Assembly: GCF_021390595.1 (NCBI RefSeq)
Contig: NZ_JAJEJR010000002.1
Span: 868,001-932,000, forward strand
Direction of reading: 5' to 3'
Origin: Paraburkholderia sp. HP33-1
GTDB taxonomy: Bacteria; Pseudomonadota; Gammaproteobacteria; Burkholderiales; Burkholderiaceae
Length of the DNA stretch: 64,000 nt
Under the pieces are notes generated by a model. It was not told where the DNA came from, did not search any database, and saw nothing but the letters and a program-made list of their open reading frames with translations. Both the position numbers and the translations under genes were made by a program. Every line of letters begins with the position of its first letter. Positions within the stretch are counted from its first letter, which is position 1. Positions 1-8,808 of the stretch are shown here, piece by piece.

Positions 1-1
1 G

Positions 2-1042
2 TACGCAGGGTATCTGCATACCATCCCGCGGCTGATCACGCTGTTTCAATGGTCGGTATTGCCTTTGCGCGCCGCGCCGCATTTCTTCGTCATCGGCTGC
101 CTGCTGCTGTCGGCCGCCTCATCCGCCTATCTTTATCGCGCCCTGTTGCGCTATGAATGGGTGCGCGCGCCACAACTGATGGCGACGCTGATGGCGCTCG
201 TGCCGTGGATTGCCCCTCAGAGCGGGGAAGTGTTTCTCGACATCACCAACCTGCAATGGGTACTGGCGCCGGCATTCATGGTGTTCATCTGGGAAACGGT
301 GACGGTAGACGACGTCGCGCAGTCGCGTTGGGAGACAGCGCTGAGAGCGATCTGCATGCTGCTGCTGTCGACTACGGGGCCCTTCGGCGTGTTTGCGCTT
401 CCTATCGCGCTTCTATGCGTATTTCACCGCACGTGGATGCTTCGCAAACCCATGAGCGCGGCCGGATGGCCAGTCTTTGCGACCTATCTGGCCGGTTGCG
501 GCCTGCAACTCGTCACGTATGCCGCGCATCGGCAGGTATTGCCCGCCAATGATCTGGTCTGGGTACACGAACTCGTCGCACACCTCCTCGCCACTCTTCT
601 GATCTCACCATCGACCATTGACGCACATCCACCGGTCGCAATATGGGCGGCAGCCGCGATCGGGGTCGTCATCGTCATCGGCCTGACCACGCGAGCGCGC
701 CTCCCAATGCTCATGCTGCTGTTTATTACCAGTGCAGCATGGGCGGGCGGCATACTCAAGAGCCCGTCGGGGACTCATTTCTTCTGGGGCGGTGCGGGAT
801 CGCGTTATACCTACCCCGCCGGGGTATTCATCCTGTGGTCGATTATCCTGGTCTGCGGATCGGTGCGGTGGCGCTCAGGCGTGGTGTACTGTACGGCCAT
901 TGGCGCCTTCATTGTTCTGAATGGCGCTGCGGTATTCAATATCGATGGGCCGATGGAATGGACGATCATCCGGCAGGGTGACCGGTTCATGATTCAGGTG
1001 CCGCCGGGGTGGAAAACTGAAGTTCCCGCAGTCAAGGGCTAG
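2..1042 (+). CDS. multi-pass membrane protein, 5' end outside the window
   Basis: The reading frame is already open at base 2, so the N-terminus lies outside the window. A TTG at 59 is only an internal candidate start. About 345 residues are visible, dominated by hydrophobic segments with short polar loops, followed by a short soluble tail of about 40 residues (DRFMIQVPPGW region). The NLQW stretch near the first visible loops is seen in some GtrII-like or GT-C-like membrane glycosyltransferases, but no catalytic motif can be pointed to. It abuts phage tail debris, and lysogenic-conversion gtr-type genes often sit beside tail genes, so a prophage origin is possible. That is inference. Confidence 0.6.
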   Translation, partial: YAGYLHTIPRLITLFQWSVLPLRAAPHFFVIGCLLLSAASSAYLYRALLRYEWVRAPQLMATLMALVPWIAPQSGEVFLDITNLQWVLAPAFMVFIWETVTVDDVAQSRWETALRAICMLLLSTTGPFGVFALPIALLCVFHRTWMLRKPMSAAGWPVFATYLAGCGLQLVTYAAHRQVLPANDLVWVHELVAHLLATLLISPSTIDAHPPVAIWAAAAIGVVIVIGLTTRARLPMLMLLFITSAAWAGGILKSPSGTHFFWGGAGSRYTYPAGVFILWSIILVCGSVRWRSGVVYCTAIGAFIVLNGAAVFNIDGPMEWTIIRQGDRFMIQVPPGWKTEVPAVKG

Positions 1043-1209
1043 GCCCAGACGATCGCCTGCACGGCGGCGATGGTAGTCGCTGCCGCGATTTCTTCTTTCA
1101 GTGTGGTGCGCTTCTGGAACGCCACCCATCCTTGGGCAAGGATCGTTGTGTAAAGCCCCTGAAGATCTGGCAGCGTGAACGGCACCAGCGTGTTATCGGC
1201 AGCTTTCCA
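1039..1209 (-). pseudogene. phage DUF4376-type protein, C-terminal fragment
   Basis: Reading the minus strand from about 1209 gives an uninterrupted frame beginning WKAADNTLVPFTLPDLQ and ending AAATTIAAVQAIVWA before a TAG at 1041-1039. This resembles the C-terminal part of DUF4376 proteins, which are encoded next to tail fibre genes in phages. No start codon is available: the N-terminal part is missing where the frame meets the oppositely oriented tail fragment at about 1210. Its stop overlaps the stop of the upstream plus-strand gene. The domain is recognised by pattern only. Confidence 0.5.
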
Positions 1210-1655
1210 GTAGAAGCCTGCTGGCGTCGAACTACCTGATTCAGGCGACTTTCCTCGAGACGGACACGAACAACACGGTTCTACCGTACTACAACAGCGC
1301 GAACCCGTCGCTGGCGCTGAACGGTCCCAGTGGCAACAGCTCGACTCAGCCGACCCGGCGCGCGAGACAGGTCTCGCTACAGCTTCTGGCGGGGGCGGCG
1401 GCAGCGACTGGTGCGCAGACGATGCCAGCCGTTACAGCTGGCTATATCGGTCTCTGGATCGACACTGTCGCCAACGGCCAGTCCACGATCACCTCCAGCA
1501 ACATCACGCAGTACGCCGGCGCCCCAATTCTTCCGTCGTCGCTGCTCCCCTCGATCCAGAACGGCAACCTGTCATACGCCGTCGCAACGGGCAGTGCAAA
1601 CGCACACACGATCGCCCTTACGCCAGCTCTCACGGCTCGCGTCGACGGGCTGATG
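1210..1655 (+). pseudogene. phage tail fibre/tail protein fragment
   Basis: The plus-strand frame through 1218 reads LLASNYLIQATFLETDTNN and continues in frame through a Thr/Ser/Asn/Gly-rich segment (TAGYIGLWIDTVANG; SNITQYAGAP; ALTARVDGL), typical of phage tail fibre or baseplate-associated proteins. There is no start with a ribosome site; the 5' part is lost at the junction near 1210. After about 1650 the frame enters unrelated sequence and stops at 1770. It lies head-to-head with the minus-strand DUF4376 fragment, so both lost their N-termini at the same point. This looks like rearranged prophage debris. Confidence 0.5.
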
Positions 1656-1682
1656 AAGCGTTTGCTTCTGGTTGGGGTTGAA

Positions 1683-1709
1683 CCTGAACCGCGAAATATG
1701 CGGTTCAGG
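1683..1709. repeat. 10-bp perfect inverted repeat (hairpin)
   Basis: CCTGAACCGC, a 7-nt loop GAAATAT and GCGGTTCAGG form a perfect stem. There is no T-run after it, so it is not a classical intrinsic terminator. It sits where the phage tail homology ends and could mark a phage attachment or rearrangement edge, or be a transcript hairpin. Confidence 0.45.
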
Positions 1710-1797
1710 CCATTCCTTCTGCATTGCAACTCAAGGCGGAGAAGTGATAGCCGTTCGAATGCCAGAGGGTAAGGTTTGGCGCGTGTTCGGTTAACGC

Positions 1798-2586
1798 TCA
1801 ATGAGGGTCGGCTACGCGGCACGCGTGGTCGAGCAGCCCTTCGGCCGCACCGCTGCCGCCATCGATGTCGATACCGCTATTGACAATCAGCCACCCATCC
1901 CGATCCGCGGACGGTCCCGCGCCGGTGACGAGGATCGTTTGCGTGGCCATCGTCGCTGGGGCAGGATTGTCGCGCGCGACGATCCGGAACGGGTTGTCGG
2001 CGCCGCTCAGCGAGTTCACGCGCATGATCCGGTAGCGTTCGCCATCGAGCGTGTCCCAACGCCATTCGCCGGGCGTGTCGTGTGCGTGATTCGCGAGCGC
2101 GGCGCTGACTTCACGCCGCATGCAATCGATGTGGATATGCAACTGGTTTTGCGTGCGACGATATTCGGAGTTGATTTCGACACCGAGCTGATCGTCGGGC
2201 AGATCGCGTTTGACCGCTTGCTGCACGTAGTGGCGCGAATCCCACGCGTCGCTCCAGTAGTCCATGGCATCGGGCGCGAGGATCAGCGGACTTTCGATGC
2301 CGGTGATGCGATCGGTCGGCATCAACAGAAACTGCGAGCGGCCGAGAATATCCTTCAGGATGACGTAACGTTTGTCAAGATCGACGACCGTGCATTGACC
2401 CGGCGTGCCGGTGGCCTGCTGCGATGGCACGCAGCGAATGTCGACGATCTTCCACAGCGCGTCGGAATCGACCGTCGAGAGGCGCGCGCAGGCGCCGGCG
2501 CTGAAGGCGAGCGCGAGGACCACGCTCAGGTGAACGACGCGGCGCATGAGGCCGCGAGATGAGAGGGCGGTGGCGGGTATCGTCAT
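1798..2586 (-). CDS. cdh: CDP-diacylglycerol pyrophosphatase
   Basis: Cdh hydrolyses CDP-diacylglycerol to CMP and phosphatidic acid at the membrane. The 262-residue product has an N-terminal hydrophobic segment ending in SAGAC (residues 29-33), which looks like a lipobox, then the family core. The HIT-like motif RTQNQLHIHID is at residues 144-154, with LKDILGRSQFLL and EINSEYRRTQ nearby. Length fits the family (about 250). The start is uncertain: 2586 has no clear ribosome site, and a second ATG at 2547 is possible. It is a single gene, converging on the prophage debris. Confidence 0.9.
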   Translation of the reverse strand: MTIPATALSSRGLMRRVVHLSVVLALAFSAGACARLSTVDSDALWKIVDIRCVPSQQATGTPGQCTVVDLDKRYVILKDILGRSQFLLMPTDRITGIESPLILAPDAMDYWSDAWDSRHYVQQAVKRDLPDDQLGVEINSEYRRTQNQLHIHIDCMRREVSAALANHAHDTPGEWRWDTLDGERYRIMRVNSLSGADNPFRIVARDNPAPATMATQTILVTGAGPSADRDGWLIVNSGIDIDGGSGAAEGLLDHACRVADPH

Positions 2587-2661
2587 CGTCGCTTAGGGTG
2601 AGGTTCGGGCAGGAAAGCGTATGAGTGCGGGCAACAACGCGCAGGCATTAAAGCACAAACC

Positions 2662-4116
2662 TCAAAGCACCGGCGGCGGCAACGCTCCCAGTACCTGTTC
2701 GATCGCGACGCCGATGGCCAGTAGCCGCCTGTCCGAGCCGAGCGGTCCATCCAGTTCGATACCGACGGGCAGGCCGCTCGCGCTCATCCCCGCCGGCAGC
2801 GACAGCCCAGGAATGCCGGACGTGCTGGCCGGATCGGTATTGCGCAGGAACGCTTCCATCGTATCGATCGGCGGGCCGCCGTCGATCGTGACCGTCGACG
2901 AACCGTGCAGATCGTCGATCGGGACCGCGACGAGCCGCGTCGTCGGAAACAGCAACGCATCGAGTGCGGCATTCGCGAAGGTCGCGGCCATGTAGCTTTG
3001 CAGCCGCGGTCGCCAGTAGTTGAGCGCCGCCGTGTAGTGCGGGCCGAGCACGTCGGCGAGCACGTCGTCGTAGATCGCGCGCACGTCCGGGCTCGCGATG
3101 CGCACGGCCAGCCCGGCGACGGTTTGCACCGGTGCCTGATTCGCGACCAGCCACGCGAGCACGTCGTCGCGCGCTTCGTGAATGGCGACCGGACCGCCGA
3201 CCATGCCGTTCAGATGCTCCAACTCATTCATCGCGACCGGCACGAACGTGACACCCGCGGCTTCGAGCTTTTGTAACGCGGCGCGCGCGACGTCCTCGAC
3301 CTGCAGTTCGAGCGCGTCCCACAGCGGCGCGGGCAGGCCGATGCGCAAGCGATCGAGCGCAACCGTGGGCAGCGCACCGTCGCCGGTGATCACGCGGTCG
3401 AGCAGCGCCAGATCGGCGACGCTGCGCGCCATCGGCCCAACCGTGTCGCGCGTATGGCTGATCGGCACGACCGCGTCGGGGTCGTGATAGCGCCGCTCGG
3501 CGCCGCCATTGCCGACCGATGGACGTAAGCCCGCAGTGCCGGTCAGCGCGGCCGGGATGCGGGTCGAGCCGCCGGTGTCGGTGCCGAGCCCAGCGGGCAC
3601 GATGCGCGCGGCGATCGCCACGGCGGTTCCGCCCGACGAGCCACCGGGCATCAGCGACGGATCGTACGGGTTGCGCACCGGCCCCGCATGCGCGGAGAGG
3701 TTCGTGCTCGTGATGCCGAACGCGAGTTCGTGCATGTTGGCCTTGCCGAGCACGATCGCGCCCGCATCGACGAGGCGTTGCACCGATGGCGCGTTGGTCT
3801 TCGGCACGAAGCCCGCGAGTGCGGGCGTGCCGGCAGAGGTCGGCAGGCCTGCGGTGTTGATGTTGTCCTTGACGACGATGGGCAAACCGGCGAGCGGCAG
3901 GCGGGCCCGCTCGGCCGGCGGCAATGCGTCGATGCGCTGCGCGGCGGTGAGCGCGCCGTGGAAGTCGAGCGTGGTGAGTGCGTTCAGGTGCGTGAGCGCG
4001 GCGGCGCGCGCGAGCAGGGTGGCGACGTAGTCGGCGGCTTTGAGGCGGCCGGACTGCAGCGCCTCGACCGCTTGTGTCGCGCTTAGCGCGAGTTGTGCGT
4101 CGACGGTCCATGTCAT
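2662..4116 (-). CDS. amidase (indoleacetamide/mandelamide hydrolase-like)
   Basis: An amidase-signature-family enzyme that should hydrolyse a small amide to a carboxylate and ammonia in the cytoplasm. The Ser-cisSer-Lys triad is visible: Lys83 in VVKDN, the GGSSGG loop at 158-163, and the nucleophile Ser184 in TDTGGSTR. At 484 residues it has normal length. The ATG at 4116 was preferred because GGAGA lies 8 nt upstream; upstream ATGs (4131, 4170) lack such a site. The N-terminal and core pattern is closest to indoleacetamide or mandelamide hydrolases, but the substrate cannot be read from sequence. Confidence 0.85.
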   Translation of the reverse strand: MTWTVDAQLALSATQAVEALQSGRLKAADYVATLLARAAALTHLNALTTLDFHGALTAAQRIDALPPAERARLPLAGLPIVVKDNINTAGLPTSAGTPALAGFVPKTNAPSVQRLVDAGAIVLGKANMHELAFGITSTNLSAHAGPVRNPYDPSLMPGGSSGGTAVAIAARIVPAGLGTDTGGSTRIPAALTGTAGLRPSVGNGGAERRYHDPDAVVPISHTRDTVGPMARSVADLALLDRVITGDGALPTVALDRLRIGLPAPLWDALELQVEDVARAALQKLEAAGVTFVPVAMNELEHLNGMVGGPVAIHEARDDVLAWLVANQAPVQTVAGLAVRIASPDVRAIYDDVLADVLGPHYTAALNYWRPRLQSYMAATFANAALDALLFPTTRLVAVPIDDLHGSSTVTIDGGPPIDTMEAFLRNTDPASTSGIPGLSLPAGMSASGLPVGIELDGPLGSDRRLLAIGVAIEQVLGALPPPVL

Positions 4117-4397
4117 GGCCGGCGTCTCCATATGGATGGCTGCGTCGCGGGCGGCGCGCTGCGAATGCAAGTATGCGGCTTGCCTTTACGCGAGTTCGCG
4201 ACGCGGGCAGCGCGAAATCCGGGGAGAGGGGGCGCGAGTTTCGGCGGTATCCGTCGATATGGCGGGCAACTCACGCGTGCGAACCGCGAACGCAAGGGTT
4301 CACCTATTCTTGCACATCCGCGTGCAAGCCGATGCCGGGCGATGGACAGCGCGCACTGTGCTTGCCGTCATCGGCACCGATGCGCGCTACGATCTGC

Positions 4398-4613
4398 TTA
4401 CTGGTGATTGTCGATCCACATACGCCCCCAGTCAGACGCATAAGCGAGGGCATGCTCTTCATCGAAGAAGTAATCGAGCGCGTCGAACGAATAAGCCTTG
4501 CGCGTGTTTTCGTCGCGCTGCTCGATCGTCAGATTGGCGGCGAATAATCCGTTCGGGAGCAGTTGCGTTGCCGCTTCGACCTCGTAGCCCTTGTAGCGGA
4601 TGTGTGAGTTCAT
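4398..4613 (-). CDS. small conserved hypothetical protein (YKGYE family)
   Basis: A 71-residue acidic protein of unknown function. It begins MNSHIRYKGYEVE and has a mixed aromatic/acidic core (FDALDYFFDEEHALAYASDWG). The N-terminal YKGYE motif recurs in the 93-residue protein at 23800-24081, so the two are probably distant paralogues. No signal peptide or membrane segment is visible. It is a single gene on the minus strand. Confidence 0.75.
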   Translation of the reverse strand: MNSHIRYKGYEVEAATQLLPNGLFAANLTIEQRDENTRKAYSFDALDYFFDEEHALAYASDWGRMWIDNHQ

Positions 4614-4937
4614 GATCCTGACTTGTCAGTGTGTCCGCGATTCTTGTGCGGAATACCAATGCGTGCGGCGCGGCCCTGTCGATGCCGAAGGTCAATGAAG
4701 CGGCGGGCAGGGTCAAGCGTAGGGCGCGCTGCGCAGCGGGTGAACCAATCTTTCGTCGGAAGCAAATCAGCGCGAGGCAGGAGTGGTAATCAAAAGCCCG
4801 GATTGGATCAAAGTCGCTGTGTTCGGTCACAGTATTCGCGTGGGGGTGCGGTGTCTGTTATGTGGCGCACGGTCGCTCCACGCAAAGCGTGGCGCCGCGC
4901 GCGATTGCGGCGGCGTCACGGTGTGGCGGGCAGCGCT
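4614..4937. other. intergenic, no gene recognised
   Basis: 324 bases between the small YKGYE protein and the FMN reductase stop. Reading frames here are shadows with high-GC third positions on the wrong strand. No terminator hairpin with a T-run, RNA gene or repeat was seen. Confidence 0.5.
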
Positions 4938-5639
4938 TCAGACGGCGTGCAGAACGCGCGCGGAGCGGCTGTCCGCGGCGATGGTGCTGGTGTTTGGTGC
5001 GGATGCGAGGCTCGCGCTCGAATCGCTCGACGCACCCGGCACGCAATGCGCCTGCAGAGCATTGAAGGCAAGCGCGAACTGCGCGGCCTGCCGGCCGACG
5101 GTCGCGAGTTGCTCGACCACCTTCGGATTGGAGCAGCTGTTGGCGCTATCAAAGCGCGTCTCCAGCGTGTTGATGCCCGCACCGAACGGCGTCGGCCAGC
5201 CACGCAGCGCGTGCGCGATCGAGCGCAGCGACGTCAGCACGGAGCCAGCCGCCTGCCAGCCGTACGCGGTGACGATGCAGCCCACCGCGCGGCCATCCAG
5301 ATACGGGCGCTCGTCGGCGCGCAATTCCTCGAGCGTATCGAGCGCGTTCTTCACGAGTCCGGACACGCCGCCGTGATAGCCCGGCGTGGCGATGATCACC
5401 GCGTCCGCACGACGCACGGCCTCGATCAGTTCCAGCTGTTCGTCGGTGCGGGCGGGCTGTTCCGGCGCGTAGTGCAGCAGGCTATGCAGAAAGGTGCCGC
5501 CGAACAGGCGGGTGTGGGCGCCCGCGGCTTCGGCGCCGCGCAACGCAAAGGCGAGCGCGCGCTCGGTCGACGAGGCCGCGCGCGTCGTGCCGCCGATACC
5601 GACGACGAGCGGCGGGCGGGAATGATGAGATCTGCTCAA
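4938..5639 (-). CDS. NADPH-dependent FMN reductase family protein
   Basis: A flavodoxin-fold oxidoreductase of about 233 residues that would reduce FMN or a quinone using NAD(P)H. The FMN-binding N-terminus is VVGIGGTTRAASSTERAL, followed by the ADAVIIATPGYHGGVSGLVKNALD segment that defines the FMN_red family. The TTG at 5639 is favoured because GAGGGAG lies 7 nt upstream. Upstream ATGs (5690, 5894) would add an Arg-rich, poorly conserved extension. The C-terminal 30 residues are Ser/Ala-rich. It diverges from the J-protein gene. The physiological substrate is unknown. Confidence 0.85.
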   Translation of the reverse strand: MSRSHHSRPPLVVGIGGTTRAASSTERALAFALRGAEAAGAHTRLFGGTFLHSLLHYAPEQPARTDEQLELIEAVRRADAVIIATPGYHGGVSGLVKNALDTLEELRADERPYLDGRAVGCIVTAYGWQAAGSVLTSLRSIAHALRGWPTPFGAGINTLETRFDSANSCSNPKVVEQLATVGRQAAQFALAFNALQAHCVPGASSDSSASLASAPNTSTIAADSRSARVLHAV

Positions 5640-5956
5640 CGAAATGCTCCCTCGATTGCGGTTCACGGTGCGCTTGACAGTACGGTTCATGCGGAACGCA
5701 TGCGGAGCCGGCAAGGCACGCGCACGGCCGTGAACGGAGCGGCCGGGACGAACCGGACTTTGAAGCGTCATCTTAATGAGCGGCCGCCGCGCCGCTAAGC
5801 GACTTTTTGTTCTAACGATATAACCATGCCGCCGCAAGCCGCCGAGCCGCGCGGCTGTGCCCGTATGCGCGCGTGCGCATCGAGGCCGCTTCACGATGAC
5901 GCCGTTTTTTGCATGCTACGATGCCCGCATGGATTCCCTGCGAGATCGAGCCTGGC
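5640..5956. other. divergent promoter region
   Basis: 317 bases between the divergent FMN reductase and J-protein genes, which should hold both promoters. A TTGACA (5674-5679, plus strand) is the only recognisable -35-like hexamer, with no convincing -10 partner. No small gene was seen. Confidence 0.35.
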
Positions 5957-6706
5957 ATGGCAACCCTGTATGACACGCTCGGCGTGCCCGCGCACGCCAC
6001 CGACGACGAAATCAAGCGGGCTTACCGGAAAGCCGCCATGAAATGGCATCCGGACCGCAACCACGGCGCCGAGGACGTCGCGCGCGCCGCGTTTCAGGAA
6101 ATCAAGGACGCGTACGCGATCCTGTCCGATGCCGGGCAGCGCGAAGTCTACGACACGGTTTATGCCGAACAGATGCGCGAGTGGGAAGCCGAGCACATGC
6201 GCCGGCAACGCACGCAAGCGGAGCGCGAGGCGGTGGCGCGCGCAGCTGACGAAGCCGCGTATGCGGCGATGGTGTCGATCGCGATCCGCTTCGCCGATCA
6301 GGGTCACAATCGCGACGTGCTGTTCGGCGTGCTGCTCGGGCGGCAATGCGAAGCCCAGCGCGCCGCGCAGATTGCCGACAGCGTCGCGGCGTTGCAGGCG
6401 GCGCGACGCGACGAGGCACACGCCGCGCAAAAAGCGCAGCGCGCCAGCAGGACTGGGAAGCGAGCGCAAACGGCAGAGGCTGGAGCGGACGAACGCGAAC
6501 CGCAGGAACCCGCGCAAGAAACCGGCGCGGCGCCGACGGCTTCAAAGCGAACCGCTGGTCAAACCGAAGCACAAGCCACCCCGCACGACACCCCGCACTC
6601 CAACCGCGCGAACCACGCGAGGCGTGACGAATCCGCTAGCGACGTGCATCCGGCCAGCACGCTCGGCAATCTTTGGTTCCAGTTCCTCAATGGCCTGAAG
6701 TTCTGA
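5957..6706 (+). CDS. J-domain co-chaperone (DnaJ-like)
   Basis: A 249-residue protein with an N-terminal J-domain (TLYDTLGVPAHATDDEIKRAY, HPD at residues 31-33) that should stimulate ATP hydrolysis by a DnaK-type Hsp70. The zinc-finger and C-terminal substrate domains of true DnaJ are absent. The J-domain is followed by a long Ala/Arg/Glu-rich, probably helical segment and a Thr/Ala/Pro-rich low-complexity region, ending in a conserved-looking FQFLNGLKF. The ATG at 5957 matches the usual start of the J-domain; a longer frame from 5909 is less likely. Confidence 0.85.
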   Translation: MATLYDTLGVPAHATDDEIKRAYRKAAMKWHPDRNHGAEDVARAAFQEIKDAYAILSDAGQREVYDTVYAEQMREWEAEHMRRQRTQAEREAVARAADEAAYAAMVSIAIRFADQGHNRDVLFGVLLGRQCEAQRAAQIADSVAALQAARRDEAHAAQKAQRASRTGKRAQTAEAGADEREPQEPAQETGAAPTASKRTAGQTEAQATPHDTPHSNRANHARRDESASDVHPASTLGNLWFQFLNGLKF

Positions 6707-7075
6707 CGTATCGCCGCGCAAGTTGCGCGATGAGCCCGCAAGTGACCGGCAGGCGAGAGACGTCGACCGGATTGCTCGGGACTCCGGCCTTTAGCGTTGC
6801 CCTTGCGACGTCGTTCGAGGTCACGCCCGCCGCGCCCATGCCTGCCACCGGCGGCATTTGGTGAGACGAATATTGACGGGGTACTGAAAATGGGGGCCGG
6901 ACACTGGTACACTGCACGTCGTTCGCTAAGTTGTGCTCTGTGCCCGAGAATCGAGATACCTGGTGCGAATCCCGTGGCGCAAATAAAAAAGAAGCCATAG
7001 TGTCACGGGGGCGCAAGACTGGAGCGGCACAATTCCGCCCAGAGGCCAATAAAAGAACAACGGTACGGGGTAAGC
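6707..7075. other. intergenic region, no gene recognised
   Basis: 369 bases. A 15-nt palindrome (CGCGCAA-G-TTGCGCG, 6715-6729) follows the J-protein stop. The stretch near 6888-6905 (TGAAAATGGGGGCCGGACA) looks like the end of some insertion sequences, but no partner end or transposase piece is present. The promoter of the phosphatase-like gene must lie here. Confidence 0.35.
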
Positions 7076-7696
7076 GTGTCCAGAAAATATAAGGTGTTGT
7101 TTCTCTGCCGCGATAATTCGATCCGCAGCATCATTGCAGAAGCTTTACTGCGCGAACTGGCCGGACACCGGTTCGACGCGTTCAGCGCGGGCCCTGAACC
7201 AGCCGCGCGCATTCATCCACTTGCGGTCGCGCAATTGCGGCCGGGCATTTCGGCGCGCGCGGTGCTGAGTCCGAAAAGCTGGCTCGAATTCACCGGTGAA
7301 TGGGCGCCGCGCATGGATGTCGTGATCGCGCTCGACGCATTCGTCGGCGGACTGCATGCACCGGTATTTCCCGGCGCGCCGGCGTTTGTGGATTGGACTA
7401 TTGCCGATCCGCTCGCGGGCGGTCACGTGTCCGCTGACGAGCAGGCCCGTCTATTCGACAAGACGTTCTGGCGGATCGTGCGTCAGGTCAGCGCGTTTAT
7501 CGAGCTGCCGCAATATGCGCAGCCTGCCGCGAATCATGCAAATAGCACCGATGCGGCGAATGCCATCAATTCTGGGAATACCGTGAATGCCGTGGATGTG
7601 GCAAGCGGTTGCGCCAAACCGGTGCGTGGCACGGCGGTTCATTTCGAAGCCGCGGCCATTACACCCGTGTCTTCGAGCGCGGCGGCTTGCACCTAG
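7076..7696 (+). CDS. low-molecular-weight phosphotyrosine phosphatase / ArsC-like protein
   Basis: The N-terminus KVLFLCRDNSIRS carries the CX5R phosphate-binding loop (Cys11-Arg17) of the low-molecular-weight PTP/arsenate reductase fold, and DPLAGG supplies the downstream acidic residue. The fold core ends near residue 145. The remaining 60 residues are Asn/Ala-rich low complexity, unusual for the family (normally 130-160 residues). GTG at 7076 is the start; the ribosome site is weak. No other ars gene is nearby, so arsenate reduction is not supported by context. Its substrate is unknown. Confidence 0.75.
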   Translation: MSRKYKVLFLCRDNSIRSIIAEALLRELAGHRFDAFSAGPEPAARIHPLAVAQLRPGISARAVLSPKSWLEFTGEWAPRMDVVIALDAFVGGLHAPVFPGAPAFVDWTIADPLAGGHVSADEQARLFDKTFWRIVRQVSAFIELPQYAQPAANHANSTDAANAINSGNTVNAVDVASGCAKPVRGTAVHFEAAAITPVSSSAAACT

Positions 7697-8019
7697 CGGC
7701 TATTCTGCCGCCCGAGCCGCGTGCCGGCGAACGGGTCATTCGACCAGTCGACCTGTTTTTTCGGTTGGGGAGCGGGCGCCGGTTTTTCGGACAATTCGAA
7801 ATGCTCGATGCTCTGGCCGGCGCTAATAGCCTGCTTGAGCCATTGCGGCATTTCGCCATTGCCGTCCCAACTGTCTCCGGTTGCATTGCGATAGCGTTCA
7901 GCCTTTTTCGCCAATGACTCGGTCGCCAGCGCGGCAGCAAGGTCTTCTGGTCTGATACCAAACTCGTCCATACGATGGCGGAGATACGCAATCATGCTAT
8001 CTCGCTTCCTTTCGTCCAT
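7693..8019 (-). CDS. H-NS-like nucleoid-associated protein
   Basis: A 108-residue protein with the Burkholderia-type H-NS layout: a helical N-terminus (MDEFGIRPEDLAAALA) and the C-terminal DNA-binding core YRNATGDSWDGNGEMPQWL followed by AISAGQSIEHFEL. Such proteins bind AT-rich DNA and silence transcription. The ATG at 8019 has AAGGA 9 nt upstream; the open frame continues to 8202 but the extension is not conserved-looking. The last base triplets overlap the end of the convergent phosphatase-like gene by 4 bases. The GNGEMP loop replaces the basic GRGR type loop of classical relatives. Confidence 0.8.
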   Translation of the reverse strand: MDERKRDSMIAYLRHRMDEFGIRPEDLAAALATESLAKKAERYRNATGDSWDGNGEMPQWLKQAISAGQSIEHFELSEKPAPAPQPKKQVDWSNDPFAGTRLGRQNSR

Positions 8020-8808
8020 AGGATATTCGTCCTTCTTAAACGTGCAGCGTACTGTCAAAGATAGATTGCGGGAATAACGCCGTGAAGCGTCGAGCCCGAC
8101 TGGATGGGGCCGCCCCGCGATGGGTTGTCGATTGAAGGGAATGCCATGTGCCGGGTTAAAAAACGTTGCTCCCTGAATTGCAATACGGCCTATGACAAAC
8201 ATGGCCGCCGGAACAACCGACCCTCAAACTGAGAGTCTCGATCAGCAAATATTTCAGCATGTCGCAACGCGGCAAACGAGGCCGGTAAGCCTGACGTTCG
8301 CGAGGAAAAACTCTGTGTCTCGATGCAATGATTGCGAGTGGGTGGAGCTACTCCACGCTGTCCGTCTTTCACCGGACTTTCGTCGACGTGCGGGTGCCGC
8401 CTTTTGCGCGTTATAGCAGCATCATAACGCAATGCGGGCGCAAAGCACGCGTCGTACACATTGATTTTCTCAGAGAATGCGGTTTATCGAACGCTGTGGA
8501 CAATTGACCACATTGGTGCAAGCCACGGGATTGAATTCCGGGAGGCGCGAGCTATAAAAGAAAGACGAAAAACTACGCAATGCAGACTTACAGCCAGCTT
8601 GTGTGGGCCGATTCCGCCGACGTGTGGGAACGCGTCGTGGATCGCTCGCAGGCGCGGCAATTCAACAGACGCTTAGTTCGATGACCCGTCGCAGCAGTAG
8701 CGCATTGGCATCGACCCGTTCCTCGGCCCCTTTGGGCAGGTTGGCTTTTCGCGGATCAATTCTTTGTGGAGGACGAACACTGCTGCGCCGGGTTCGAGGA
8801 GTCCGGAA
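8020..8808. other. long intergenic region with a hairpin and a doubtful mini-ORF
   Basis: 789 bases between the H-NS-like gene and the secreted protein. There is a 7-bp stem (GCGTTAT, 9-nt loop, ATAACGC) at 8408-8430, and an inverted TGTGG/CCACA pair near 8497. A 34-codon frame at 8580-8684 (MQTYSQLVWADSADVWERVV) has no clear ribosome site and could be a gene fragment. The region has lower GC and more stop codons than its surroundings. No tRNA or known RNA was recognised. Confidence 0.35.

Noticed and set aside
4623..5798. 391-codon plus-strand frame over the FMN reductase
   Set aside because: The minus strand carries a clear flavodoxin-fold protein; the plus frame lacks motifs and a ribosome site.
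6888..6905. Possible insertion-sequence end near GGGGGCCGGACA
   Set aside because: There is no opposite end, transposase piece or duplication within several kb, so it is mentioned only as part of the intergenic entry.
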